A stretch of 64,000 nt of DNA from Oscillospiraceae bacterium (GTDB lineage: Bacteria > Bacillota > Clostridia > Oscillospirales > Ruminococcaceae). The position numbers and the translations under genes are program-made. The notes below the pieces were generated by a model that searched no databases, had not been told where the DNA came from, and was given only the letters and a program-made list of their open reading frames with translations. Each line of letters starts with the position of its first letter. Positions within the stretch are counted from its first letter, which is position 1. The DNA lies in assembly GCA_025758045.1 (NCBI GenBank), contig CP107208.1:1116001-1180000 (forward strand). The letters are read 5' to 3'. Below, in pieces: positions 7,884-16,040 of the stretch.

Positions 7884-8902
7884 TTCTCGTACAGGTGGCA
7901 GACCACATAATGGCCGGGCTCGACCTCACACTGTTTGGGGGCTTCGGTCTTGCAGCGCTCGGTGGCGTAGGGGCAGCGGGTGTGGAACTTACAACCAGCC
8001 GGCGGGTTGGCCGGGGACGGAATGGAACCCTGCAGCACGATGCGCTCTCGCTTGACCGTCGGGTCCGGGATGGGAATGGCCGAGAACAGCGCCTTGGTGT
8101 AGGGGTGCAGCGGATTGGCAAAGATGTCGTCGGTCTCGCCGTACTCCACCAGGTTGCCCAGGTACATAACGCCCACCGTGTCAGAGATATGCTCGACAAC
8201 GGACAGGTCGTGGGAGATGAACAGGTAGGTCAGGTTGCGCTTTTCCTGCAATGTTTTCAGCAGGTTGATGATCTGTGCCTGGATGGACACGTCCAGTGCG
8301 GAGACCGGTTCGTCGCAGACAACGAACTCCGGGTTCAGGGCCAGGGCGCGGGCGATGCAGATACGCTGGCGCTGGCCGCCGGAGAACTCATGAGGATAGC
8401 GAGTCTTGTGGTAGGGCTGCAGGCCGCAGTCGTCCATGACCTGGTCGATATAATCATCAAACTCATTCTTCGGCACCAGGTTATGCTCGCGCACAGCCTC
8501 GCCGATGATCTCGCCGACGGGCAGACGGGGGGACAGGCTGGAGAACGGGTCCTGGAAGATGATCTGCATCTTGGTGCGCAGTTCCCGCAGCTCGGCGCTG
8601 TTCATATCGTAGACTTCTTTGCCGTTGAACAGCACCTGGCCGCCGGTCTTATCGCCGCTCAGGCGCAGGATGGTGCGGCCGGTGGTGGACTTGCCGCAGC
8701 CGGACTCGCCCACCAGGCCCATGGTGCAGCCGCGGCGCAGGTTAAAGGTAACGCCGTCCACTGCCTTGACATGGCCCACCGTCTGGGACAGCAGGCCGCC
8801 CTTGATGGGGAAATATTTTTTGAGGTGGTTGACCATCAGAATGTACTGAGGGTCATAGGTGACGGGGGTGTAATCCATTGCTTCAGGCATTTTCTTTGCC
8901 AT
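7880..8902 (-). CDS. oppF: Oligopeptide ABC transporter ATPase OppF/DppF
   Basis: 340 residues. Walker A GESGCGKST, signature LSGGQRQRICIARAL (written FSGGQRQR here), Walker B with VVCDEPVSALD, H-loop LFISHDLSVV. The C-terminal extension has the Cys pattern CKFHTRCPYATERC found in peptide-transport ATPases. It pairs with OppD to drive uptake through OppB/OppC. The gene starts 3 bp after the oppD stop. Confidence 0.93.
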   Translation of the reverse strand: MAKKMPEAMDYTPVTYDPQYILMVNHLKKYFPIKGGLLSQTVGHVKAVDGVTFNLRRGCTMGLVGESGCGKSTTGRTILRLSGDKTGGQVLFNGKEVYDMNSAELRELRTKMQIIFQDPFSSLSPRLPVGEIIGEAVREHNLVPKNEFDDYIDQVMDDCGLQPYHKTRYPHEFSGGQRQRICIARALALNPEFVVCDEPVSALDVSIQAQIINLLKTLQEKRNLTYLFISHDLSVVEHISDTVGVMYLGNLVEYGETDDIFANPLHPYTKALFSAIPIPDPTVKRERIVLQGSIPSPANPPAGCKFHTRCPYATERCKTEAPKQCEVEPGHYVVCHLYEK

Positions 8903-8905
8903 ACG

Positions 8906-10060
8906 TCACTCACCCGCCTTTCTGTTTTCTTCGTAGTAGCGGTAGCAGCTGACCTTATGGGTGGGGGACAGGCTGATTTCGCAGGGGTACTCGCCGCTGC
9001 AGCAGGGCAGCTGCATCTCGCAGCGGTCCTTGAAGTAGCAGTAGTCCGGCATATCGACCGGGTTGGGCACCTTGCCGGGGATGGAGTACAAGCGGTCGAC
9101 CTTTTTGCCGACGACCGGCTTGGAGGCCATCAGGCCGATGGTGTAAGGGTGGCTGGGATGGGCGAAGATCTCCTCGACGGTGCCCTTCTCGACCACGCGG
9201 CCCGCGTACATGACGACGACATAGTCCGCCATCTCGGCAATAACGCCCAGGTCATGGGTGATGAGCATGATGGAGGAGTTAATGCGGTCCTTCAGGTTGC
9301 GCAACAGGTCCAAAATCTGGGCCTGGATGGTCACGTCCAGCGCGGTAGTCGGCTCGTCGGCAATGATGATCTTGGGGTTGCAGGCCAGGGCCATGGCGAT
9401 CATGACGCGCTGGCGCATACCGCCGGACAGCTCGTGAGGGTACATCTCGTAGACGCCGTTGCTGTTGGCGATGCCAACGGTCTCCAGCATCTCGATGGTG
9501 CGCTTCTTGATGTCCTCCTTGGTCTTACCTTCACCCTCGTGCAGGGCGATGACCTCGTCGATCTGGGCGCCGATGCGGAATACCGGGTTCAGGCTGGTCA
9601 TAGGCTCCTGGAAGATCATCGAGATATAGTTGCCGCGCAGGCCCTGCATCTTATCGGCGGGGGTCTTGGCGATGTCGTAAGCCTTGCCGCCGCCCAGGTT
9701 CAAGCGGATCTCGCCATCTACGATCTGGCCCTGGGGGCGCTGCAGCAGCTGCATCAGGGACAGGCTGGTAACGGACTTACCGCAGCCGGACTCACCCACG
9801 ACGCCGACCGTCTTGCCGACGGGCACCTCGAAGGAGACGCCGTCAACGCTTTTGACCACGCCGGTATCGGTGAAGAAGTAGGTGTGCAGGTTATCGAACT
9901 CGACCGCGTTTTTCTCATCGTGCATCTGGACCGTGTACTCGCTCTCCGGCACGTTGCGGCGCTTGCGTTTTTTCTCGTATTGATCGGTAATGCGGCGGTT
10001 TTCTTTGGAGATACGCCGCGACTCTTTGGCGGAAAGGTATCCGTCCTGTTTTTTAGCCAT
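8906..10060 (-). CDS. oppD: Oligopeptide ABC transporter ATPase OppD/DppD
   Basis: 384 residues with a basic N-terminal extension (about 1-55), then the ABC domain: Walker A GESGCGKSV, LSGGMRQRVMIAMAL signature, Walker B IIADEPTTALD, H-loop LITHDLGVIAE. The C-terminal Cys cluster (CYFKDRCEMQLPCC) is typical of OppD. The N-terminal extension rich in Arg/Lys (LSAKESRRISKENRR) is longer than usual. Partner of OppF; gap to oppC 19 bp. Confidence 0.93.
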   Translation of the reverse strand: MAKKQDGYLSAKESRRISKENRRITDQYEKKRKRRNVPESEYTVQMHDEKNAVEFDNLHTYFFTDTGVVKSVDGVSFEVPVGKTVGVVGESGCGKSVTSLSLMQLLQRPQGQIVDGEIRLNLGGGKAYDIAKTPADKMQGLRGNYISMIFQEPMTSLNPVFRIGAQIDEVIALHEGEGKTKEDIKKRTIEMLETVGIANSNGVYEMYPHELSGGMRQRVMIAMALACNPKIIIADEPTTALDVTIQAQILDLLRNLKDRINSSIMLITHDLGVIAEMADYVVVMYAGRVVEKGTVEEIFAHPSHPYTIGLMASKPVVGKKVDRLYSIPGKVPNPVDMPDYCYFKDRCEMQLPCCSGEYPCEISLSPTHKVSCYRYYEENRKAGE

Positions 10061-10079
10061 CGTGTGTTTCTCCTTCCAA

Positions 10080-11621
10080 TCAGCGTTTCATCTTGGGGTC
10101 AAAGGCGTCGCGCAGACCGTCACCCACAAAGTTGAAGCCCAGAACGGTGAGCAGCAGGCAGACACCGGCGGGGATCCAGATAAACAGGTAGTTGGTCATA
10201 ACGTAGGCATTGTTGACATCGTTGATGATGTTGCCCCAGGAGGCAAACGGGTATTTGACGCCCAGGCCCAGGAAGGACAGGGTGGCTTCGGTCAGGATGG
10301 TGGAGCCGAGACCCATGGTGCAGGTGACGATCAGCTGCGGGATGACGTTGGGGATCAGGTGGCGGAAGATACGGTGCCAGACGTTGATGCCGCAGGCCTC
10401 GGTAGCCAGCATGAACTCCTGCTCACGCAGGGAAAGGATCTGGCCGCGGACCAGGCGGGCAATGCTGGGCCAGCCCAGGAAGCCCAAAATCAGCATCAGG
10501 TACATCATACGGGTCCAGGAGTCCACGCGCATGGCGTCCATGGCGGCGCCGATGATGATAATGACGGGCATCGAGGGGATGCAGTAGAACACGTCGACCA
10601 CACGCATGATGATGTTATCGACCCAGCCGCCGAAGTAGCCGGAGATGCCGCCCATCAGGATACCCAGGGAGGCTTCGATGACAACGACGATGAAGCCGAT
10701 GATCAGCGAGACGCGGCCGCCGTACATCAGGCGGGTCAGCATGTCCATGCCGTTGGTGTCGGTGCCCAGCCAGTGCGCCTTGCTGGGGCTGCCGTAACGG
10801 TCGTAGACGTAGGTCTCGGTCATCTGCTTGACGCTCCACACCTTGGTGGAAGGATCGTAGACGATGTCGTACTCGGCCTCGTTGCCGTCGGCATCGGTGT
10901 AGTCGAACTCCTCGGCATCATCATCGATGGCTTCCTGCAGGAGCTCCTTGAAGTCGCGGGTGATGACGATGCTGGAATCGGCGGCGGAGACGACGAAGCG
11001 GCTGACATAGCCCAGTGTCTCGCCGCCGGCGGTGATGTTGCCGTCCTCGTCCAGGGCGTAGTCCACGCCGTTGGCGGCGAACTCTTCCTCTTCATTGGCC
11101 ATAGCGGTCAGGGCGGCAAGCTTGGTCTCGAAGTTAAACTTATCTGCGCCGTCAGCCTCGTTGACCAGGTCACGGCTGGCGTACCCCATAACAGTATTGC
11201 CCTTGTAAACAACGTAGAAATCGTCGTTCACCAGGTCGAGGGTGTAGTCCACATCTTTATAGGTGAACTCGGTCTCGCCTTTTTTGGAGGCTTCCAGCGC
11301 CTTGCTCTGGGCGATAGAGCCGAAGTCCTGGCCGTCAGCCACGACAAAGCGCATGGTGTCGTTGCGGGTCACGCCCACATACTCTTTGGACATCTGGGTG
11401 TAGGTGAAGAACTGCTCGTCCTGGCCGTAGGGGCTGACAAGGCCGCCAATGAAAGAGAAGACGAACATAGCAACCAAAATGGACAGGCCCACAACGGCCA
11501 GCCGGTTGCGGAAGAACCGCTTGGCAACCAGTGCGCCGGGGGAAAGTACCTTGACGCGGCGGTCATCGTTCAGGGAGTACTGCTCCTGCTGGGGGTTCTG
11601 GTTCTGGGTGTTTTCACTCAT
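10080..11621 (-). CDS. oppC: Oligopeptide ABC permease OppC with large extracytoplasmic insert
   Basis: 513 residues against about 300 for the family. TM1 is near residue 45; the BPD_transp_1 domain with the EAA-type loop (FRHLIPNVIPQLIV) begins near residue 290 after HWLGTDTNGMDMLTRLMYGGR. Between them sit about 200 acidic, probably extracellular residues. Two parts of the insert look like repeats of one another (VDYTLD...GYASRDLV and VDYALD...GYVSRFVV) and a third is related (FDYTDADGNEAEYDIVYD). The insert could dock the large binding protein. The gene sits between oppB and oppD in the usual order. Confidence 0.9.
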   Translation of the reverse strand: MSENTQNQNPQQEQYSLNDDRRVKVLSPGALVAKRFFRNRLAVVGLSILVAMFVFSFIGGLVSPYGQDEQFFTYTQMSKEYVGVTRNDTMRFVVADGQDFGSIAQSKALEASKKGETEFTYKDVDYTLDLVNDDFYVVYKGNTVMGYASRDLVNEADGADKFNFETKLAALTAMANEEEEFAANGVDYALDEDGNITAGGETLGYVSRFVVSAADSSIVITRDFKELLQEAIDDDAEEFDYTDADGNEAEYDIVYDPSTKVWSVKQMTETYVYDRYGSPSKAHWLGTDTNGMDMLTRLMYGGRVSLIIGFIVVVIEASLGILMGGISGYFGGWVDNIIMRVVDVFYCIPSMPVIIIIGAAMDAMRVDSWTRMMYLMLILGFLGWPSIARLVRGQILSLREQEFMLATEACGINVWHRIFRHLIPNVIPQLIVTCTMGLGSTILTEATLSFLGLGVKYPFASWGNIINDVNNAYVMTNYLFIWIPAGVCLLLTVLGFNFVGDGLRDAFDPKMKR

Positions 11622-11640
11622 GGGTGTGCAGTCTCCTTTC

Positions 11641-12627
11641 TTAAGAAATGCGTACGCGCGGGTCGACCACGCCGTACAGGATGTCTGTCAGCAGGTTGCT
11701 GGCCAGGGTCAGCACTGCCATAAAGGACAGGTAGAACATCGTAAAGGGAATATCGCCTGCGACCATCGACTGGTAAGAAATGTAGCCGATGCCGGGGATG
11801 GAGAACAGCGTCTCGGTGATCAGTGCACCGCTGAACAGGCCGGGCAGGCTGCCGCCAATGATGGTGACCAGCGGGATCAGCGTGTTGCGGAAGGCGTGCT
11901 TATAGATAACGGTATGTTCCGACAGGCCCTTAGCGCGGGCGGTGCGGATGTAGTCAGCGTTCAGCACTTCCAGCATATTGGTGCGGGTGTAGCGCATGTA
12001 GCCGCCGATGGAAACGATGACCAGCGTGGCGATAGGCAGCACCAGGTGGTTGGCCTTATCCAGGAACTGGCCCATCGAGTCCAGCTGGGCATAGTCACGC
12101 CCTACCAGACCGTACAGGTCAAACCAGCCCAGCTTGACCGAGAACAGCAGCTTGAGCAGCGTAGCAAAGAAGAAAGTGGGCAGAGAGATGCCGACCAGTG
12201 CGGCCGCGGTAATAACGTAGTCGGTACGGCTGTACTGCTTGGTGGCAGCCAGCACGCCCAGGGGCACCGCGATGATGATGGACAGCACAAAGGAGATGCC
12301 GCCCATAATAACGGACAGGCCGACCACTTCCTGGAATTTCTGGGTAGCGGGGACGTTCCATTTCCAGCTGTCACCAAAGTTGCCGACGATGGCCTTGGAC
12401 AGCCAGGTGAAGAAGCCGGGCACAATGTCCAGATCCAGGCCGTAGGAGGCATTCAGCTGGGCCAGCCATTCCTCATAGGGTTTGGCACCGGGTGCCTGGG
12501 CCAGCTGCATTGCCATCGTCTCGGCAAAAGAGCTGGGCAGGCAGCGGATCAGCGCGTAGATAATGAACATGACACAGAACAGGATCAATACCGACTGCGC
12601 GACACGCTTGATGATGTAATTTCGCAC
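11641..12627 (-). CDS. oppB: Oligopeptide ABC permease OppB
   Basis: 328 residues, six predicted membrane helices, EAA loop (YKHAFRNTLIPLVTIIGG), and a family-typical N-terminus (RNYIIKRVAQSVLILFCVMFIIY). The start is placed at GTG 12627 because AAGGAAGG lies upstream. A longer frame from TTG 12651 would cover that ribosome site. Forms the pore with OppC. Confidence 0.9.
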   Translation of the reverse strand: MRNYIIKRVAQSVLILFCVMFIIYALIRCLPSSFAETMAMQLAQAPGAKPYEEWLAQLNASYGLDLDIVPGFFTWLSKAIVGNFGDSWKWNVPATQKFQEVVGLSVIMGGISFVLSIIIAVPLGVLAATKQYSRTDYVITAAALVGISLPTFFFATLLKLLFSVKLGWFDLYGLVGRDYAQLDSMGQFLDKANHLVLPIATLVIVSIGGYMRYTRTNMLEVLNADYIRTARAKGLSEHTVIYKHAFRNTLIPLVTIIGGSLPGLFSGALITETLFSIPGIGYISYQSMVAGDIPFTMFYLSFMAVLTLASNLLTDILYGVVDPRVRIS

Positions 12628-12831
12628 GGGTGTTTCGTTCCTTCCTTGCACGGCGGGGCCGCGTTTGTTTTTATGCAGGGATTTTTGCAGGGATATGCCG
12701 GAATATGGGCATCCCCGTCCCCCGCAAGGGCTGACCCCCTGCGGGGGAGTGGGACAACCATATTATGGCCGAATGTGCATAGTATGGCTGTTTTTGTATC
12801 CAAACTGCTTGAATAAGTTTAGACACAGCAA

Positions 12832-12861
12832 CCGTTCCGGCGTTATAAAGCGCCGGAACGG
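12832..12861 (-). promoter_or_regulatory. Hairpin between oppA and oppB
   Basis: A perfect 11-bp GC-rich stem (12832-12842 with 12851-12861, loop TTATAAAG) without a T-run. Placed after the binding-protein gene it may stabilise the oppA message or cut read-through, giving more OppA than permease. This is common in such operons but is inferred here. Confidence 0.6.
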
Positions 12862-12905
12862 TCGCTATTTATTGCTGTTTAAGCAGAACGCAGGGTGAAC
12901 TTAAC

Positions 12906-15182
12906 TCAGTTCAGCTCGGTGTTGTTCAGCTCAGACTTGTAGGTCCAGTACGGGGTCTGATCCTTCGCGATGGTGTCGATGTTGACACGCTCGGTGGAGA
13001 AGATGGTAGCCTCGCTGCGCTGGTAGACGGGCAGCTCGACACCCCAATCCAGGATGATCTCCATGGCCTCTTTGTACATGGCCTTACGGGCCTCCTGGTC
13101 GGTGGTCTGGCGGGCAGCCATGATCAGTTCATCCAGGTCGGCATCGTCGATGGCGTAGTAGTTGGTGGAACCGCTGCTGTGGTACAGCTGGAACATATCG
13201 GGGTCATTGGTGGACTGCCAGGCTGCGACCCAACCCTCGGCAGCGCCGGACTGGTAAGAAGCGAACAGGTCAGAAGCGTTGGCCATATCGTTGACAGTCA
13301 GGGTGAAGCCGATGGTCTTGAGAGCGGCAGCAGCATTGGTCAGGGTCTGGAAGGAGGGGTGGTCACCGTTGCCGGAAGCACCGATGTTGATCTGATACTC
13401 CATCTTGGCACCGGCGGGAGCGGCAGTGACCTGGCCGTTCTCGACGGTGTAGCCGGCAGCCTCAAAGTAACCCAGGGCAGCCTGCAGGGCAGCCTGGTAC
13501 TTGTCCTCGCTGCTCATGTCAGAGGTGTAGATGTCGTTGCCGTCCACGTCGGTGGAGTAAGCAACCTTGTAGCCGTCATCGGTAACGGAAGGAGCGGCCC
13601 AGGAAGTGTTGGAGATGGGGTAGTTGATAACGCTAGCGGTATCGCCGTAGTAAGAGTCGATGCCCTCATCACGGTAAGCGGAGACAACGGTCATGATGGC
13701 CTTGCGCAGATTCTTGGAAGCCTCGGAAGCGGGGTCGCCGCCAACATTGACGTTCTTGGCGCTCAGGGCGATGTAGCCGTAGCCGCGGTAGTCCTTCAGG
13801 CGGGTGGTGATGACGGGGCCATCCTCGCCCTCGACGCCGTTGATGTCGGCGATCTGGTCAGCAACTTCCAGAGAGTAGGAAGGATCGGAAATGTCGATGG
13901 TGCCAGCCTGAACGCCGGTGATCTTATCGGCCTCCTGGGTCTCCTTCATGTTGACGTGAGCAATCTTGGGTGCGCCGTCAAAGTAGTCGGGGTTGGCATC
14001 CAGGTAAACAACGCCGTCGCTGTACTTGTTGAAGGTGAACATACCGCCGCCCAGAGGAGCGCTGGTCTTGGAGCGGACACTGCTCAAGTCGCCCTTGGGG
14101 AAGCCGAAGGAGTTGTTGTCGTAATCGTACAGAGCGGTATCGCCGTAGTAGTGCAGGGGGGCGATGGGCATCTGCAGCTGATAGATCATGGTGGTGGACA
14201 GCTCGGTGGTGGTCAGGGTCATGCTGTAGTCGCCAGTCTTGACGATACCGGCAACATTGGGCACGTCGTTGCCAACGGTGACACCAGTGGTGGAGTAGTT
14301 GTAAACTTCCTCGGGAATCAGATCAGACAGGGCAGAGCCAGCAGTCTCGGCTTCCATAGCGGAGAAGTTCCAGTCGTACTGGGCGCCGATAGCCAGGAAG
14401 AAATCCTTAGCGGTAGCGCCATCGGCCAGGTCGAAGCCCCAGCCGGCAGCAGCGGAGGCAACATCGGTAGCGCCGCCGTTCTCGGTCATGTCGTCAACGA
14501 TTTCCTGGGCAAACTTCACGCCGCCGTCGTTGACAGCGTCCCAGAAAGCCTTCTGCTGGTCAGCAGTGAAGTAAGTATTGTCGGTGTTATCCTCGCCAGC
14601 CTCAGCGATCAGCTTAGACAGGGTGGACATGGAGTTGCGGTACTCCTCCAGGCCAACGATGGGGGTGGAGTACATGGTGGCAGAACCGTCATAAGTCGGA
14701 TCCAGGAATACATACATCGAGAAGATAACGTCGTCGATGGTGACAGGCTCGCCGTCAGAGAACTTCAGGTCGTCACGCAGTTTCAGGTCATAGGTAACGG
14801 TGCCGTCGTCATTCTCGGTGACAACGCAGTCAGAGGTGCCGTGGTAGGTGTAGTCGGTGCCATTGTACTCGCGGGTCTCGCCCTCGATGCCGTTCAGGAT
14901 CATTTCGCCCTTACGGTCGGCGCCCAGCAGGCCGAGCTGGGTCAGGTCGATGACATCCTGGTCAGAGGCAGAAGCGGCGAAGAAGGGGCTGAATTTGCCC
15001 TCAAAGCCGGTCTCTGCCAGGACGAGGGTGCCGTCGCTGGTGGAAGTGGTAGCCTCGGCCGTGGCAGTGCTGGTAGCTTCGCTGGATGCAGCGGAGGAAG
15101 CGGAGCTGCCGCAGCCGGCCAGCATGCTCAGGCTCAGGGCCGCAGCAGATGCCAGCGCAATGGCTTGCTTTGCGTTTTTCAT
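12906..15182 (-). CDS. oppA: Oligopeptide-binding lipoprotein OppA (SBP family 5)
   Basis: 758 residues, larger than the usual 540-600. Lipoprotein signal with lipobox LSMLAGC (Cys near residue 24), a Ser/Ala/Thr linker, then an SBP_bac_5 fold: YDLKLRDDLKFSDGEPVTIDDVIFS is the classic family stretch. The ATG at 15182 has GGAGG 10 bases upstream; the frame runs on to 15218 but without a ribosome site. It captures peptides outside the cell for OppBCDF. The extra length lies mainly between about 130 and 280 and could match the insert in OppC. Confidence 0.92.
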   Translation of the reverse strand: MKNAKQAIALASAAALSLSMLAGCGSSASSAASSEATSTATAEATTSTSDGTLVLAETGFEGKFSPFFAASASDQDVIDLTQLGLLGADRKGEMILNGIEGETREYNGTDYTYHGTSDCVVTENDDGTVTYDLKLRDDLKFSDGEPVTIDDVIFSMYVFLDPTYDGSATMYSTPIVGLEEYRNSMSTLSKLIAEAGEDNTDNTYFTADQQKAFWDAVNDGGVKFAQEIVDDMTENGGATDVASAAAGWGFDLADGATAKDFFLAIGAQYDWNFSAMEAETAGSALSDLIPEEVYNYSTTGVTVGNDVPNVAGIVKTGDYSMTLTTTELSTTMIYQLQMPIAPLHYYGDTALYDYDNNSFGFPKGDLSSVRSKTSAPLGGGMFTFNKYSDGVVYLDANPDYFDGAPKIAHVNMKETQEADKITGVQAGTIDISDPSYSLEVADQIADINGVEGEDGPVITTRLKDYRGYGYIALSAKNVNVGGDPASEASKNLRKAIMTVVSAYRDEGIDSYYGDTASVINYPISNTSWAAPSVTDDGYKVAYSTDVDGNDIYTSDMSSEDKYQAALQAALGYFEAAGYTVENGQVTAAPAGAKMEYQINIGASGNGDHPSFQTLTNAAAALKTIGFTLTVNDMANASDLFASYQSGAAEGWVAAWQSTNDPDMFQLYHSSGSTNYYAIDDADLDELIMAARQTTDQEARKAMYKEAMEIILDWGVELPVYQRSEATIFSTERVNIDTIAKDQTPYWTYKSELNNTELN

Positions 15183-15224
15183 GTGTACAAAACCTCCTAA
15201 AATTTTGCCCTCACCCACAAGTCA

Positions 15225-15272
15225 TTATGGCCGCTCCCCAGCGGCCATAACGGGAAAGGGAATTCCCTTTCC
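15225..15272 (-). promoter_or_regulatory. Two perfect inverted repeats in the oppA leader
   Basis: An 11-bp stem with loop CCCC (15225-15235/15240-15250, TTATGGCCGCT) and a 20-bp perfect palindrome GGAAAGGGAATTCCCTTTCC at 15253-15272. Both lie in the untranslated leader between the promoter and the ATG. They may be an mRNA stabiliser or a repressor site. Confidence 0.6.
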
Positions 15273-15323
15273 GATGACTGTTTATTCATACAGTGTACAC
15301 TTGTCGATAATGGCTTATCTTAT

Positions 15324-15352
15324 ATAGTACCTGAGATTGCGTAAAATGTCAA
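15324..15352 (-). promoter_or_regulatory. Promoter of the opp operon
   Basis: On the minus strand TTGACA (15352-15347), a 17-bp spacer and TACTAT (15329-15324). This leaves a leader of about 140 bases before oppA. Confidence 0.7.
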
Positions 15353-15436
15353 CTTAAAAGTTCTATTTTTGTGGCATTTACCGAAATTTGTGATATTTTT
15401 TTGGCAAAGAAAGGTCTTGATTTTATTGTGCCTCGT

Positions 15437-15476
15437 ACCAAAAAGCGGGCAGCTGCACAGTTGCCCGCTTTTTTTC
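15437..15476. terminator. Bidirectional terminator
   Basis: Stem AAAAGCGGGCA/TGCCCGCTTTT (15441-15451 with 15462-15472) flanked by A- and T-runs. It ends the peptidase/membrane-protein unit on the minus strand. Confidence 0.75.
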
Positions 15477-15515
15477 ACATTGCTACATATTATATTTATC
15501 AATAATTCTGTATAA

Positions 15516-16040
15516 TTATTCCTGCTTTTCATACTTTAGCGCTTTAAATTGATGGTTTTCCATTGCAAAGGCACCGGCTGCTGCTGCCTGCAGCAGGATA
15601 AACAGGATACGCGCAGGCAGGTTTTGCCTGCTGACCGCCAGCTGTACCAGCTGGGCGGCAGCTGTAATTCCGGCAAGTACAGCCGCCAGCGTGCAACTGC
15701 CCGGCAGTTTCAGAACGGTCTGCTCATGAATATACGCCCGCAGCGGTTCCCCCGCGGCGGTCAGCCGCACCAGCAGGTATACCGCATAGCCTGCCGCCAG
15801 CAGGCCCGCCATGTAAGGCAGCAGCAGCCAGACCGGCGCATAGGCGGTCGCGCCGGGCACCAGGCCCGCCGCCACTACCAGCGCGGCCCCACCGCCGCAC
15901 AAGACCCAAAGCCAGGCCAGTGCCCGGCCGCGGGATTTTGTACCTTTATAATGGTAGTGCGCGCCGCGGTACTGGTAGTTGCCGTTCAGGTCTTTTTCAA
16001 AGTCGTCCAGATAGGCGCGCTTCTTTTTGCGGTCCGCCAT
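15516..16040 (-). CDS. Polytopic membrane protein of unknown function
   Basis: 174 residues: a charged cytoplasmic N-terminus (MADRKKKRAYLDDFEKDLNG...) and four predicted membrane helices (about 42-62, 70-90, 115-137, 142-160). Its ATG shares one base with the stop of the peptidase gene (TAATG), so translation is coupled. Not a family I can name. Confidence 0.6.
   Translation of the reverse strand: MADRKKKRAYLDDFEKDLNGNYQYRGAHYHYKGTKSRGRALAWLWVLCGGGAALVVAAGLVPGATAYAPVWLLLPYMAGLLAAGYAVYLLVRLTAAGEPLRAYIHEQTVLKLPGSCTLAAVLAGITAAAQLVQLAVSRQNLPARILFILLQAAAAGAFAMENHQFKALKYEKQE

Noticed and set aside
7895..10135. A 746-codon open frame on the + strand opposite oppF and oppD
   Set aside because: The minus-strand genes have all ABC motifs. 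The antisense frame is long because GC-rich codons rarely give stops on the other strand; its Leu/Gly/Ala/Val/His/Gln-rich product has no domain.
13179..15200. A 673-codon open frame opposite oppA
   Set aside because: Low-complexity Gly/Val-rich shadow of a clear lipoprotein gene, with no ribosome site.
15183..15350. A riboswitch in front of oppA
   Set aside because: The hairpins do not match any riboswitch class I know, and there is no terminator or sequestered ribosome site to switch.
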